NCBI GenBank assembly: GCA_037447655.1
Contig: JBBHKE010002853.1
Location: 478,201 to 542,200, forward strand
Reading direction: 5' to 3'
DNA from: Zygnema cylindricum
Taxonomy: Eukaryota; Streptophyta; Zygnematophyceae; Zygnematales; Zygnemataceae
Length of the DNA: 64,000 nt
The position numbers were made by a program, and so were the translations under genes. Each line of letters opens with the position of its first letter. The stretch's first letter is position 1. The notes under the pieces were generated by a model that was not told the origin of the DNA, searched no databases, and saw nothing but the letters and a program-made list of their open reading frames with translations. Shown here piece after piece: positions 46,901 through 58,000 of this stretch.

Positions 46901-49554
46901 TTGTACACCATATTGCACTCCATTTGAACCAAATTTGTACCCGATTTGCACCAAAATTCTACCCCATTGTACCCCCATTTTTCCACACACCTTGCCGCAT
47001 AAACTTGCCCTTCGCTCGTGAGAGCGAGCCAATGCTCCGGACCACAGGCCACCTCTAGTACCATCTCTCTCTCCAAAGGCCCTATTGGTCGAGGGAGAGA
47101 GGCTTGTACTACTGCCTTTGTGACAACCTCCTGTTTGTCCTCCTCCTCATTACTTCTCCAGGGAGCTTCTCCTTGAAACCAGTTGAGTCCCCATGTGAAC
47201 AGTTTCCCGTCGTTCGTAACGGCTATCGTGTAGTACGACCCGGCACTGACGGCCACGATTTGTCTTTTCTCCAATCCGGATTTGACACGTGTCGGAGTAC
47301 GGCAAAAAATCTGAAAAAAGGAAATGGGAGAAGGTGAGAAGTTAAGAAAAACTTCCATCGATTTGTCTTCACTATTAAGAAAATACGGTCTCTCCCTTCT
47401 CTCCTCCCTCCCTCATCCCTCCCTCCCTACCTGGCTCTCTCCTCTCTCCCTCCCTCCCTGGCTACCTCGCTCTCTCCCTCCCTCTCACCCTCCCTCCCTT
47501 GCCCCTTCCCTCCTTCCTCCCCCTTTTGTACTATATTTTTTAAGCGGTACACAACAATATAAATTGGGCTTCGACTGCAATTTTGAAGTACACAAAAAAA
47601 TGACTTATATAAACTCTAATTGGACCACAAAAGTGTACAAATAACAATTTCAAGTTTGTGTTTTTTACTTCCGAGACAGTTTAGCAATGTGGAAATGAAT
47701 AATTTTGTTTTGTTTCTTTACTGACAGAACTCCGTTGTATAGTGTAACGAAAGGGTATATCCAGTGTCGATATATCCACATTTCTAAGTGGATAAATGTG
47801 ATGCTTGTTAATCTCTTTCCAGGAACAAATAGCCTTGAAAAAATAATAAGAGCTTAGACTTGTTGTGTCGGTTCATATTGCAATAAAAACAAAACAAAAA
47901 ATAAAAACAAAAAAAAGCAAAAAGGTATTTTATCCAGTTTTTGTGTATCGTCAGTTTCAAAAACTGAAAGCCAAAATCTTGCTAATAGATGTTGTCTCAA
48001 TTCGATACATAAACGAAGAAAAAAAAAAAAAAAAAGTGTTCCAAAACCCTTTTCAGTTTTTCGTTTGAAAATTTTGACATCAAAATGTTTGGGAATTAGG
48101 ACATTTAGTTAGGTAAATTGAAAACATTTGATACCCCCAATAAAAGATTTACTTTGTATTTTACAAAAAAAATGTTTGTTTCTTCACTTGAACCCATGTT
48201 ATACCCATCCAAAACTCAATTTTCCAGTTTTTCCAAAACCATCCTTGGCTGAATAAAAGTGTTTCATTCAAAAATAGGGCTTCCCACCACTGAAAATGAG
48301 GCATAATATTTCTTGTATTCCACTCTACTCCACACAAAAGAGGCATTTTTGGCTACCTGAGGTCCACACTAAATTGAGTACGACAACAATAAACGGTGTA
48401 GGACTAAGAAATGATTGTAATAAATGGGTATACCTTGCCAGGTGTCACCCTCCCAAGCTGCCCTCGATTGTTAAGGCCCCATGTATACACTGCTCCGTCG
48501 CTAGTAACGGCAACGGAATGAAATTTCCCTGCCGCCACATCCACCACTTTCTTCCCCGCGAGCCCTCCCTTCACTGACAACGGACGGTCAAACGGACCAT
48601 CACGTCCCAATTGTCCCGATGATTGCCGTTTTGCGTCCCATTCCCGGCCCACGGAGTACAAGGAAGCATCGGCAGAAATTATCAGAGAGTGACCATTGGC
48701 TGCCGCAGTCAACGCTCCGAGCCGGTCAAAGACTCCGCCGACACGTCGTGCCGAAATGCCAGCTGTCAGGTTTTCCTCCGGTTCTGTGCGGTACGGTCCG
48801 ACGCGGTAGGCGAGCTCCCGAGAGCTCCAGAAGTACAAGTGGCCAGCTGGCGAACCAGAAGAAGGCTTAAAACTTGGACGGGAAAGGATATCTCTCTCCT
48901 CTAGAGTCAAATGAGAGGAAGCTAAATAGACGGTATCGCTGATCTGTTTCTGGAAGCCTGAGAGAAGGAGAAGGGAGAAGGAGGGAGAGGAGGAGGAGGA
49001 GGGCGAAGATTGAAAACATAACTCATCACACAACTAGGGTTTTGAAAAAAGTCATCACTGTCAAAAGTTTTAGGGTTTGTGGGAATGAAGAGAATCAGGG
49101 CACACTTTGTTTATGAACCGATTGCAGCACCCGCTCATTTTTTTTTACATTTTTTTTCCTTTTTTTTAGTGAAAAATGAGAATTCTGTTTTAAAAATCCT
49201 GGCTGGTAGGATAGAAAATTGTAGACATAGTCTTGGAACCAAATGTAGAGTGATATTTTTTTCCAATGCTTCCCCTTTCCTTCCATATCCTGTTTCCTTT
49301 CCACCCTCTCTCCTCCCACCCTCTCTCTTACCTCCTCCCCCTCCGTAGTGCCCCCTTGTTGTACGAGATCCAGAAACCCTAACCCTAAAACGCTAAAACC
49401 TTCCGAGTATACCACCCTACCCTTTACCTTTGAAAATCGGCGATACTGAAACTCGCCACACGGATAGCATCAGCGCGACCGTCACGATCGCAGAGGTCGT
49501 TAGAACGGATTTGTCGCACACGCCTTTGGCACGGGCTTTCACATCTTTGGCCAT
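43939..49554 (-). CDS. Membrane-anchored RCC1-repeat protein, five exons, complete
   Basis: Exons (minus strand): 49428-49554, 48434-48957, 46991-47310, 45136-45504, 43939-44131. All junctions are GT-AG and in phase, giving 510 residues. After a basic start (MAKDVKARAKGVCDK) residues 18-36 form one hydrophobic anchor. RCC1-type blades follow: FHSVAVTSDGAVYTWGLNNR (about 187-206), YYTIAVTNDGKLFTWG (243-258), HWLALTSEGQVYAA (310-323), SFAVTSDGFVFSWG (376-389) and FLIVRTEEGQVFTWG-HNNYKQLGR (about 434 on, across the last junction). RCC1 propellers act as exchange-factor or scaffold modules. An anchor plus a propeller recalls mitochondrial RCC1-like proteins such as yeast Fmp25, but location and partner are inference. 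Introns are 470, 1123, 1486 and 1004 bp. Confidence 0.9.
44944..45075. repeat. (GGGA)n microsatellite in intron 4 of the RCC1-like gene
   Basis: About 130 bp of GGGA repeats on the plus strand, so (TCCC)n in the transcript, some 60 bp downstream of the exon 4 donor. A GA-rich tail follows to 45113. Confidence 0.95.
45520..46490. repeat. Purine minisatellite filling intron 3 of the RCC1-like gene
   Basis: Almost 1 kb of GGAGGGAAACGGA-type and AGAGGAGGGAAA-type units, then GGGGAAGGGGAAGG units. Purines occupy one strand, so the pre-mRNA has a huge polypyrimidine run ending at the acceptor of exon 4 (CCTCCTGCAG, exon edge 45504). The long open frames on both strands here are artefacts of the repeat. 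Confidence 0.95.
46554..46763. mobile_element. Short MITE in intron 3 (210 bp)
   Basis: The ends ACTTCACTACACC and GGTGTAGTGAAGT are perfect inverted repeats, followed inward by (C)AGAATCACTATTAG and TTATTCAC. A member of the TACACC-end family. Confidence 0.75.
46798..46985. repeat. 13-bp minisatellite next to the exon 3 donor
   Basis: Degenerate copies of CATTTTGTACCCC across about 190 bp. It starts right after the donor of exon 3 (edge 46991), so almost all of intron 3 is repeat. Confidence 0.85.
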
Positions 49555-51479
49555 ATCTTCACACGTGCGGGATTGCAGGAGGAAGAGAGTTGACAATGAA
49601 AGGAAAACAGCAGTAGAGGGCCTCCACCTGCTTTTAAAGTTTGAGATTTTTTAAATTTTGGAACACGGAAGTTTTCGCACGGATGCAAGCGTTTCGATAC
49701 AGTACTGTACTATTCGTATTTTAGTTTTACAACTGATTGGAGTCAGCCTGTAAAAGGATTTAGAAGAATTCCACGCTTCACATGCAGGATTGTAAATCTT
49801 GTATCCGATTCGCTGACCGACAAATCTATTTTTTTGCAAAGAATCGCAGTAGGATATTCTGCCGACGGTGGATTATTATTTATTGATTAAGGACGTGTCT
49901 TCTGCAGTCAGAAGGGTGTGGTATGCACTATGCAACTATGCATGTCTCTACCAACGACTTTTTGGAAGTTTCGGGTTTCCTACTAAAGTACAGTACATGG
50001 ATGGAACTGTGAGGTGATGTCATGACGAATGAGACATGCGATACGGTAATGACACGGATACGACAAGAGGCTTTGACATTCCGAGGAAAGGTCTTGCTGC
50101 TTTGTCGTTTTATACAAAGCTTTCACACGAACATATTGCAGTATATGCTGCGCCGTCGGGACTGGAAAAGTTAACCGTCCCGCCGGAAGTTCAGCGTTTC
50201 TCGTTTAGGTTGTCGTAATAGTTGACAGCAGTACGACGCCGTAGTAACATATGTTCCGACGGGAATTTCCCAGTACACCGGGAATCGTTATTAGTGTCAA
50301 AGTTTAAATAGTGTTGAAGAAAATATACCGTCATTGACGGTAATTAGGATTTTGATAATTAAAAAAAAAAGGTTTATATTAATTTCGGCGTTTACGCTAA
50401 TTTGGGAACGGCAAAAATGGAATATTCTCCGTACGATTATATACATTAATATATATATAAATCCGTATAGACTAATTTAAGGCGGTTATGTGTCAACGGT
50501 ATACCGCGAAACGAAAAGTTTGATTTCAGCTTTTTTCTATTTAGCATCCACATAATGGCTATTACGCCACGCAGTTTCTTCGTGTAAGTTGGACGTATGT
50601 CCGCTGTTCCGTTCGTCCATGTCTTATGTATTCTAATAACGTCACTTTTGGGTAGTTTTATTAAAGTTAAGTATGCTAACATTTGTCTTAATTGTAATAA
50701 GTGTGTTCCCTCGTTTGTCTTTCAGACGTCTGACCTGTATTAACGTCAACATTGTCATGCATTAGAGTAAACGTTGACACCTAAATGAACCAAAAAGTAC
50801 ATACTTACCAACCAAATGATCAATCACGTAACGTGATTGGTCGCCCAAAATTACACGTGTCCAATTTTTTATCCACACAAACATTATGAGATTTTAACGA
50901 TGCAAAAAACCACTGCTCTCTTCCCCGCTACATTTCCAAGAAAGACCCGTACATTCAGTGAGTTGCCATGTTTTACCACGCATCTTTCATGAAAAACGTC
51001 CATTGTCAACCTCGTTCATACTCCCACGCTGAAAATTGACGAAATTTTTAAAACTTTCCCGCCGTGTCATTTTTATAATCGAAGTATTTGAGTGTCAAAC
51101 AAAATATTTGATTTAAAATTTTGAATGTTCAAACTTTGGCCAAGGTTTTCCCTCCTTTTTTCACAAGATCTTCCCTTCCCTTCCTATATATACTCGTCGT
51201 TAACTCCAACAATGACACTCTTTTCCCTCCTTTTGCATCTACCTTTGTTGTTGCATCTTTTTTTCGTTGCTTCACATTTATCTCTTCCCAATAGCCATGA
51301 TTATTTTGTGAAAATATGTGGCCCATTACCACCTTTTTTGTGGCAAAAACCAGAGCTCCCGCTGAAATTTTCCAACCTCCGGTTGAGGAGGAGATGTAGT
51401 GGGGCGAGAGAGGGGGAGATGGAGAGGCAGGTGAAGGGATGGGATCATAAAACGACGACACACTCATTGAAGGCGGTGC
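49555..51479. other. Upstream region of the RCC1-like gene; no further gene
   Basis: The likely promoter and 5' UTR of the RCC1-like gene lies at 49555-49700. A single MITE end (AGTACACCGGGAATCG, TTATTAGTGT) is at 50271-50297, with a small hairpin CCGTCATTGACGG near 50328. Otherwise AT-rich without supported exons. Confidence 0.4.
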
Positions 51480-51712
51480 GGCTGATTTCGGCTCACCCCC
51501 AAACTCACCTCTGGACTCACCGCCGGACTCACCGTGTGTGGACCACGATATCAACCCGGTGGTGTGGCGCAAACTCCAACACGTGTCGATAAAGGTTGCA
51601 CGCCTTCGTGTAATCAACTGGATTATTGCGGATTGTAATACAAACGAAAAGGATCGCCTTATCCAAAGGACCTTCAACAAGTTTCAAAACACTTTACAGG
51701 GGATTATAATAC
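51480..51712 (+). CDS. Putative exon, unidentified
   Basis: The plus-strand frame ADFGSPPNSPLDSPPDSPC then VWRKLQHVSIKVARLRVINW and DRLIQRTFNKFQNTLQ ends in a strong donor (ATACAA then GTAAGA at 51712). The frame is closed upstream by TAA near 51450, so an acceptor or start between must be used; which one is unclear. A signal-peptide-like stretch (MTLFSLLLHLPLLLHLFFVA, about 51211) is in another frame. Not recognised. Confidence 0.3.
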
Positions 51713-51831
51713 AAGTAAGAAGTACAACCTTTTATTCTTACCTTATATGAGTTTTTATGGTTGTTTACATTGCGTGTCTCCGCATGTTTTTCGCTAATAA
51801 TGTGACATTTTTTTTACCTCGACCTTTATGT

Positions 51832-52783
51832 TGAAACTATGAGACCTCCATTGGCCCTCAGAGTAGGCAGCTCACTCGAAGCCCCTAGGATGACCCTGAC
51901 CCTTTTGAGTTTCCTCAAAGATTATTGCCACCCTGACAGCTAAACACTCTAACCAACTTCACCCATATGAAAAAAAGACTCCCTTGAGTCGATAGCAAAA
52001 AAAATCTCTCCCTCTTTGAATCTTATACTACTAGAGTATGACACCAATCAGATTAGTGTGTCATACATAAAAGTACAGGTGCCGATGTAATTTTGTGTAC
52101 GGCCATCGTACGGGATGGCCAAAATGTCAACGCCTGCCATATCCGGATTCACTTCGTATTCTCGGGAGATGCTGCAAGCCTATGTGATTTTGCCACGAGT
52201 CAATTGATGTGGCGATGACTGAAAACCGCCATAGCGCCCATTCCGCGATCTCGGCATCTATTCCGGCCGTTCGATCAAGATCGACTTTTAAGTCTAGCCA
52301 TAAAAAATAGACGCCCGGTATTTGTTTCGTCGTCGAAACAAATGCGTGGTATTAGTTTCGTGGAGTACTGTACACCGTACGTTTTACAAAAACTGTATAT
52401 ACGTCAAAAATGTTTCACGTCGTTAAATGAAATCGTATACGTATACATTCATAAATATTTATGAAACCCTATATATCTTAGCATTGATCGTAGACTAATA
52501 GGATAAAGCTACCGGCTAGTGCTTGACTTGATAGACGGCACGTACCAGGATCAAATCCTGGGTCCGTCAAATTCCTTTTGGTAAACCTACCAAAGTACTA
52601 CTTACCTTCTTTTGGACAGCATGGGCAACCATGGCTGTAGCTTCCTCTCCAACCTTAAGTGACTGCAACAAGTGTGGGAGTTGGAGAGAGGAGTTAGAGG
52701 CAGAATGCCTCTGCTTTTTTTTTCCTCTTTTTCTTCATATTTGTTAAACCTAGAAAATACAAATAAAACATTTAGTTTCTACA
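51832..52783 (-). repeat. Copia 3' LTR (952 bp)
   Basis: On the minus strand it begins TGTAGAAACTAAATG at 52783, next to the purine tract AAAATAAGGGGAG, and ends CATAGTTTCA at 51832. Antisense GGATCAAATCC at 52548-52558 sits in a perfect T-arm-like hairpin (CCAGG-ATCAAAT-CCTGG) followed by GTCCGTCAA. Confidence 0.8.
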
Positions 52784-53571
52784 CTCCCCTTATTTTCTAG
52801 TCAATCTATAATTTCAGACCACACTTCTCCCTGTAAAAAAATTAGCTTTTGGGAAGGCACTGGTTTGGTCATCATATCTGCTACCACCTCGCTATCTGGT
52901 CTGTACTCTAAACTGATTTTTTTATTTTCTACTTTCTCTCTAACAAAACTGAGTCTAATGTCCATGTGTTTAGCTCTAAAATGATGTTTAAGATTGGCAG
53001 AAATAGCAATTGCTGCTTGATTATCACAAAAAACAAAATGCACACCACTCTTAAGGTGACCAAGCTCACCAAGCAAAGACTTGACCCACATCAATTCTTT
53101 TACAGCAGAGCAAGAGGCCATATACTCAGCCTCCATGGTACAATAAGCAATAACCTTTTGTTGTTTGCTACTCCAACAGCAAGCCCCATCACCCACATAT
53201 AATACATATCCAAAAGTACATCTCCTCATCAGAGCATCACCATAACTGGCATCACTCCAAGTAGTGATGTCAGTATTCTCCCCACCGAAATGCAACCATA
53301 GATCCTTACTTCCTTTCAAATATCTAAGGACTCACTTAGCTGCCTCCTAATCCCTCTTAGTGGGAGCATTAAGACTTCTATTCAGCACTCCTACAGCAAC
53401 AACTAAGTTTGGCCGGGTACAATTCATATAATACATTAGACTTCCCACTACTTGCTTGTAAGGAATACTCAACATGAACTTCTATTCTTCAGGAGATAAT
53501 TCCTCGTCTAAGACTATGACTCCTCTTTCCTCACTCCCCTCACTTCCCTTCTTTAACTCCATTGGAGTTGT
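52784..53571 (-). pseudogene. Copia RNase H fragment
   Basis: The C-terminal part of the same family as elements A and B: WSDASYGDALMRRCTFGYVL, MEAEYMASCSAVKELMW and FRAKHMDIRLSFVREKVE. It has a stop near 53323 and is truncated at 53571 (TPMELKKG end). It belongs to the LTR at 51832-52783. Confidence 0.85.
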
Positions 53572-55015
53572 TGGTCGAAATCCCTTCCACGGCCCCTGTA
53601 CGGAAAAAAGCGCACGGAAAAATGTCAGGCTCAGGCTGGAAACGTGTAGTGGGTTTTTTTCTGGTACTCCGCGCACAAAATATGTAAAAAACTTGCGACT
53701 AGTGCGACAGCATCTGCCTATTCGCTCACCTCATGTAACTATATTTAAAATCACCTCGCGAGGTGATTTTATATAAAGTTTGAAGATGAGCTGAACGGAT
53801 GCGAAATTGGGTTTGAAACGCGCTAGACAACAAACTACATCGCGTTAGACGACAAACTGTAGTACATATAAACTTATAAAGTTTAAAGGTAACGCAACTT
53901 GTACGGTGGTAATTTCAACTTTTTGGTTCACGTTTTTTTCCAAGTTACGGATGAAAACGACAGAAAATAACTGTAACTTCAGCACATGCGAAATTACCCT
54001 TAAATGGTATACGGTACTCAATTATCGTTACCGTACAGGAACCGGTAATACGGCTGAATGTCATACCGTACACCGTTATACAGGTTCTCTCTATACGAGA
54101 CGCATTATGATTTGCCGAATTCTCGTACGATACGGTACTGTGCTGTACGATATTCGGCACCCGAAGCAGGACAAATTCAAAAGCTGAAGAGAAGCAGAAG
54201 CCTATGTCGCAACAGCCACTCTACGCCCTTCCAATCAGAACTGTATGCGTTGCAGGACTTCATCTCTCCTTTCACCTTGTTCCTAGTGGCTTCCATTCCA
54301 TGGCTTTGTTGCTGACATAAACTCGTGCGCCACTATGGTCGGCTGGGGCCTCGTCATTCTGAAGTGGCAGGAGAAGCCAGCGGAGCCCAGCAGGGCACGG
54401 ACGGACGATACAGCGTCTGTACGGTCAGAAGCCAACAGTTTCCCTGTCACGTCACGCTCTAAAGCTCCTGCTCGGCCGCCCCCGCCTTCAGATCCGCTGC
54501 CACCCTCCCGCCCTCCCATTGGCTCCGTACGGCCATCTAAGACAGGAGTAGATAAGAAACGTGCGGAAGGATGGTTTTACCATTGCGCCTTTCTTTTTAA
54601 ATAAAGCGTATAAAGACAAAAAATTATGGAAAGTTTACAAGAGTAGACGAGATCCAAAGGCTATCTTCTGGTAGCGGTGATTTTGTGAGAAGAAGAAAAA
54701 AAAAGTTTGTACAATTTGTGAAAACTAGCGCGGGAAAGCTCGTTAGTTCAAATGATTTTGTAGGAAACCTATATGAAATTAAAATATTTTGATAACACTG
54801 TAGAGAAAATATTTTTTGGAACCCTCTGTCTCCAGTTTCTTACATAAGTTATTTGTTTTGGCCAGTCTTTTGGACTGGATATGACCTTACAACTTCTAGC
54901 TTCCGTATTTGTATCCCTTTCTTGCCTTATCCATTAGGATTTTAGTTCTGAATCTTGTGATATGATTTTAACCGCCAATATTATATTGTGAAATGGGTCC
55001 AAACTTCCTATTTCC
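53572..55015. other. Spacer and upstream region of the PAXX-like gene
   Basis: A perfect 26-bp palindrome (TAAAATCACCTCG and its complement) is at 53746-53771. A GC-richer block at 54330-54540 reads Pro/Ser-rich frames on both strands and may be promoter or 5' exon sequence. I could not assign a start there. Confidence 0.35.
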
Positions 55016-58000
55016 ATGGCTGGTACTCTTTCCAATTTCAAAACAGTGGTAGGAAAAGCAAAATCAGAGAATGCAGGAAAACTGGACGACTCTTCAAATT
55101 CTTGTTCAGTGGAAGAGCTCATTTTTTCTTTGAAGGTGACCAAGGACTCTATGGCTGGTGTTGTAAGCGACTTCCGATCGAGTTCATGGATCGGAACTTT
55201 TTCGGAGTCAGCATTGCAAGAAAAGGTGACATAATCATTTTTCAAGATTTAGGTGTAAATCTGACAGGTTGTCTTGCTGGACAGAGGTCTTTGGTTGCTC
55301 CTTACCTTTTCCGGTCATTGTCTTTTCTGAATTTTGTCTTTTCCCGTTTTTGTCTGTCTCCATTGCAGTCGTTTTTATACAAGTAAATTAGAGTTTATTC
55401 CTTGGATGCCAATTTTGTTCTTTGTAAGTGCGCTGAAATTATTCAATTATACAAGTTCTTTGTCATCTTTTGCATCATTTTTTTGGGGTTCGGATGCCTG
55501 TCTTCAATTGTTGCAGAAGGAAAGAATTGGCGTTACGGGCAGTTTCAAGGATTTTCTAGAGTGGATGCATTGTGCCTTTTCATCTGACCTTGTGAAGTTC
55601 CGTTCGAGTCGTGACCAACCAAACTGCTGCTCCAACGGTGTGTAAATGGAATCCGCTTAACTGACTGTGGTGCCAATTGGCAGTGGGGAAACAGATTTGC
55701 TCTTGACATAGAGTTTTGAACTACACTGTGAATTATCTTTAGAGTGAAGAAATGATTAGCTCGGGGTTTATATTAGTGTTATTAATTCGAGTTTAGTTCC
55801 AAACGACGTGGCTGATTCTGAATCGCTCAACGGATTACTGCTAAAAGAAAAACAATTAGTGTTATTGATACTATTTTAGGTTTGAGGGGTACAATTTAGG
55901 GGCACCTTTATAGTGTCATTGACGCTAATAACATACACGGTGTAGTACAGGTAGAACGACAAGCTTTAAATGAGAGCGAGGAATAAATAATGCAGCCAGT
56001 TTAAGCTTTACCAAATGAGTATTTAAAGATAAAGTGGAAGTTGTGAACATGCATAGTAAGAATCAACTTCGTTAGAGTACAGGATATACATATATGGAGA
56101 CCTCTTGGTATCCATTTTTCAAAAATCGTTTTGATCATGCTTGCCTGTTCCTTCTAGAACATTGATGACTGTATATCGCTGTGAAGCAAACTACTTTCAC
56201 TTTTATTCAAAATCTGATCTTTTTCTTACTTTCCAGTCATATCAATTGTTCAGATACAGCAAACAAATCCTTAATTGCCCTCTCTGTCAAGGACATTCAG
56301 GAAACCTAGTGGCTTCTTGTTGAAGCATGACAGAGTCTTGTGTCGATGTCCTGCCCTACCGTCTGTGACAGTGACGCTTAGCTTGTACAATCTGATCTTA
56401 AATTTTAAATTTCCGATATAGCATAGCTGAGTATTTATTCGTTGGTGGTGACAGGCATTCTTATTGGACAGCGGTCCCAACGGGAGCCTCTCATTCGATT
56501 GGAGGTGATGAGAGTGGAAGGAGAGGCAGAAAAATCAGCTGTAGCTGCTCTTGGATTCAATCTTTTTGATCAATGCAAAGAACAGAAAATGGAGCTTTTG
56601 AAAGGTGTTCACTATAACTATTTCTGATATGTTTCCGGATGCCCTTAAGGAAAGCGGTACCAGTATGGATGTGGTTGTGTTGATGTTGGCTCCTTATCTC
56701 TTCTCATGTTCTTAAGTTTTTTCTAGGTAGTTAAGGGTGAGTAAGACCTTTGGTTAAGAATGTTAAGGATGTTAAAAAAATAATCCTTAAGAATGGATTT
56801 TAAATTTTTTGAAGTGTTTTTCAAAAGGATGATAGTTGTTCGAGCCAGCAATGGTTGTTTTATTCTCGTTTACTGAGCTTTTATAAGGATCTTTAGACAG
56901 CAAATGCATCGAAACTTATTTTTTTTGGTAACAAACGTGTTTGTTTCGTCTTTTGCACTATGGTAAAGTCTTTTGAAGCGCAAAAAATTGGCTGTAGTTT
57001 TGTCTGAATGACAGAAACTAAAGGATTTAAGGGTTTTGGCGAGGATATAAAGCACCACTTAGGAGTGGGAGGTTGCATTCATGTTGGATTGCTATAATTC
57101 TTCCATTCCCATACTTTACACCAGTTAGATGATAGGAATCTGACAGGTTTTTGGTTTCGGAGGGATGGGGGAGACAGAAAGGACAGAAGCTGGACAGCTG
57201 GCAAGCTGCTTGACAGCAGAAAGGGTGAGATATTGATCCTTTTAAGGTCCCACTGGTCCCTTTTTTAGTATTGACGATAGGGATGACCCAAAAACATGAC
57301 TCAAGTGAGAAAGTTTTAGAGGGGATAGAGCTGTTGTTGGTCTTATGGGGCGATGAAGACTGCAAGAATGACACTGGAATAAGCTTGTAGGAAACAGGTG
57401 GGGAGCTCTATAAAGACAGTCAAAATATACTTAAAACGGCAAATTACAGGTCAATTTATAACTGACTAATGGCAAAATATAGGTCTTTTTATAGCCGACA
57501 AACGGAAAATTAGAGATCATTCTATAATTTACTAAAGGCAAATTGAAGGCCATATTGTAGCTGACTAACGGCAAAGTATAGGTTATAGTATAACTGACTG
57601 AAGCAAATTATATGTCTTATTATATGATGATGGCTATGGTCTCTATCTGAGGGAGAGTTTCTTCTTGTGATGTTTTTGTCTTTTCTGGAATAAAGCAGTG
57701 ACTGTATAGTTTAATACTTGCAGAGTGAATGCTATTTTATGTGCTCTGTTGTAGCATTTTTTTTTTTTGTTTTTTGCCTACTTCAGTAATTCAGTTTATA
57801 ACTTCATTTTTCTCCATATTTTTTTCTCCTGCTTCTTGTCCAGTTACAGTGTACTGTAGAATGGTTTGCTAGTATCGTCCTGAAATACATTCTTACTATT
57901 TTATTATAATATAATAACTGGGGACTTAATTTTATGATATCTCCTCACCAGGCACGGAGTCATGACTTGGAAGAGCAGTTGCTAGAATTGGAGGACAAGG

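Noticed and set aside
46819-47358. Extension of exon 3 of the RCC1-like gene to the left of 46991
   Set aside because: The open frame continues (KWGYNGVEFW) only because of the CATTTTGTACCCC minisatellite. A GT donor at 46990 joins in phase to exon 4.
51129-51680. A 183-residue minus-strand ORF
   Set aside because: The plus strand here has a better donor and more protein-like composition, and the minus frame shows no recognisable domain.
54283-54604. Pro/Arg-rich ORFs on both strands
   Set aside because: Both strands are open because of local GC-rich composition. No splice or start evidence decides for either; kept only as possible promoter or 5' exon sequence.
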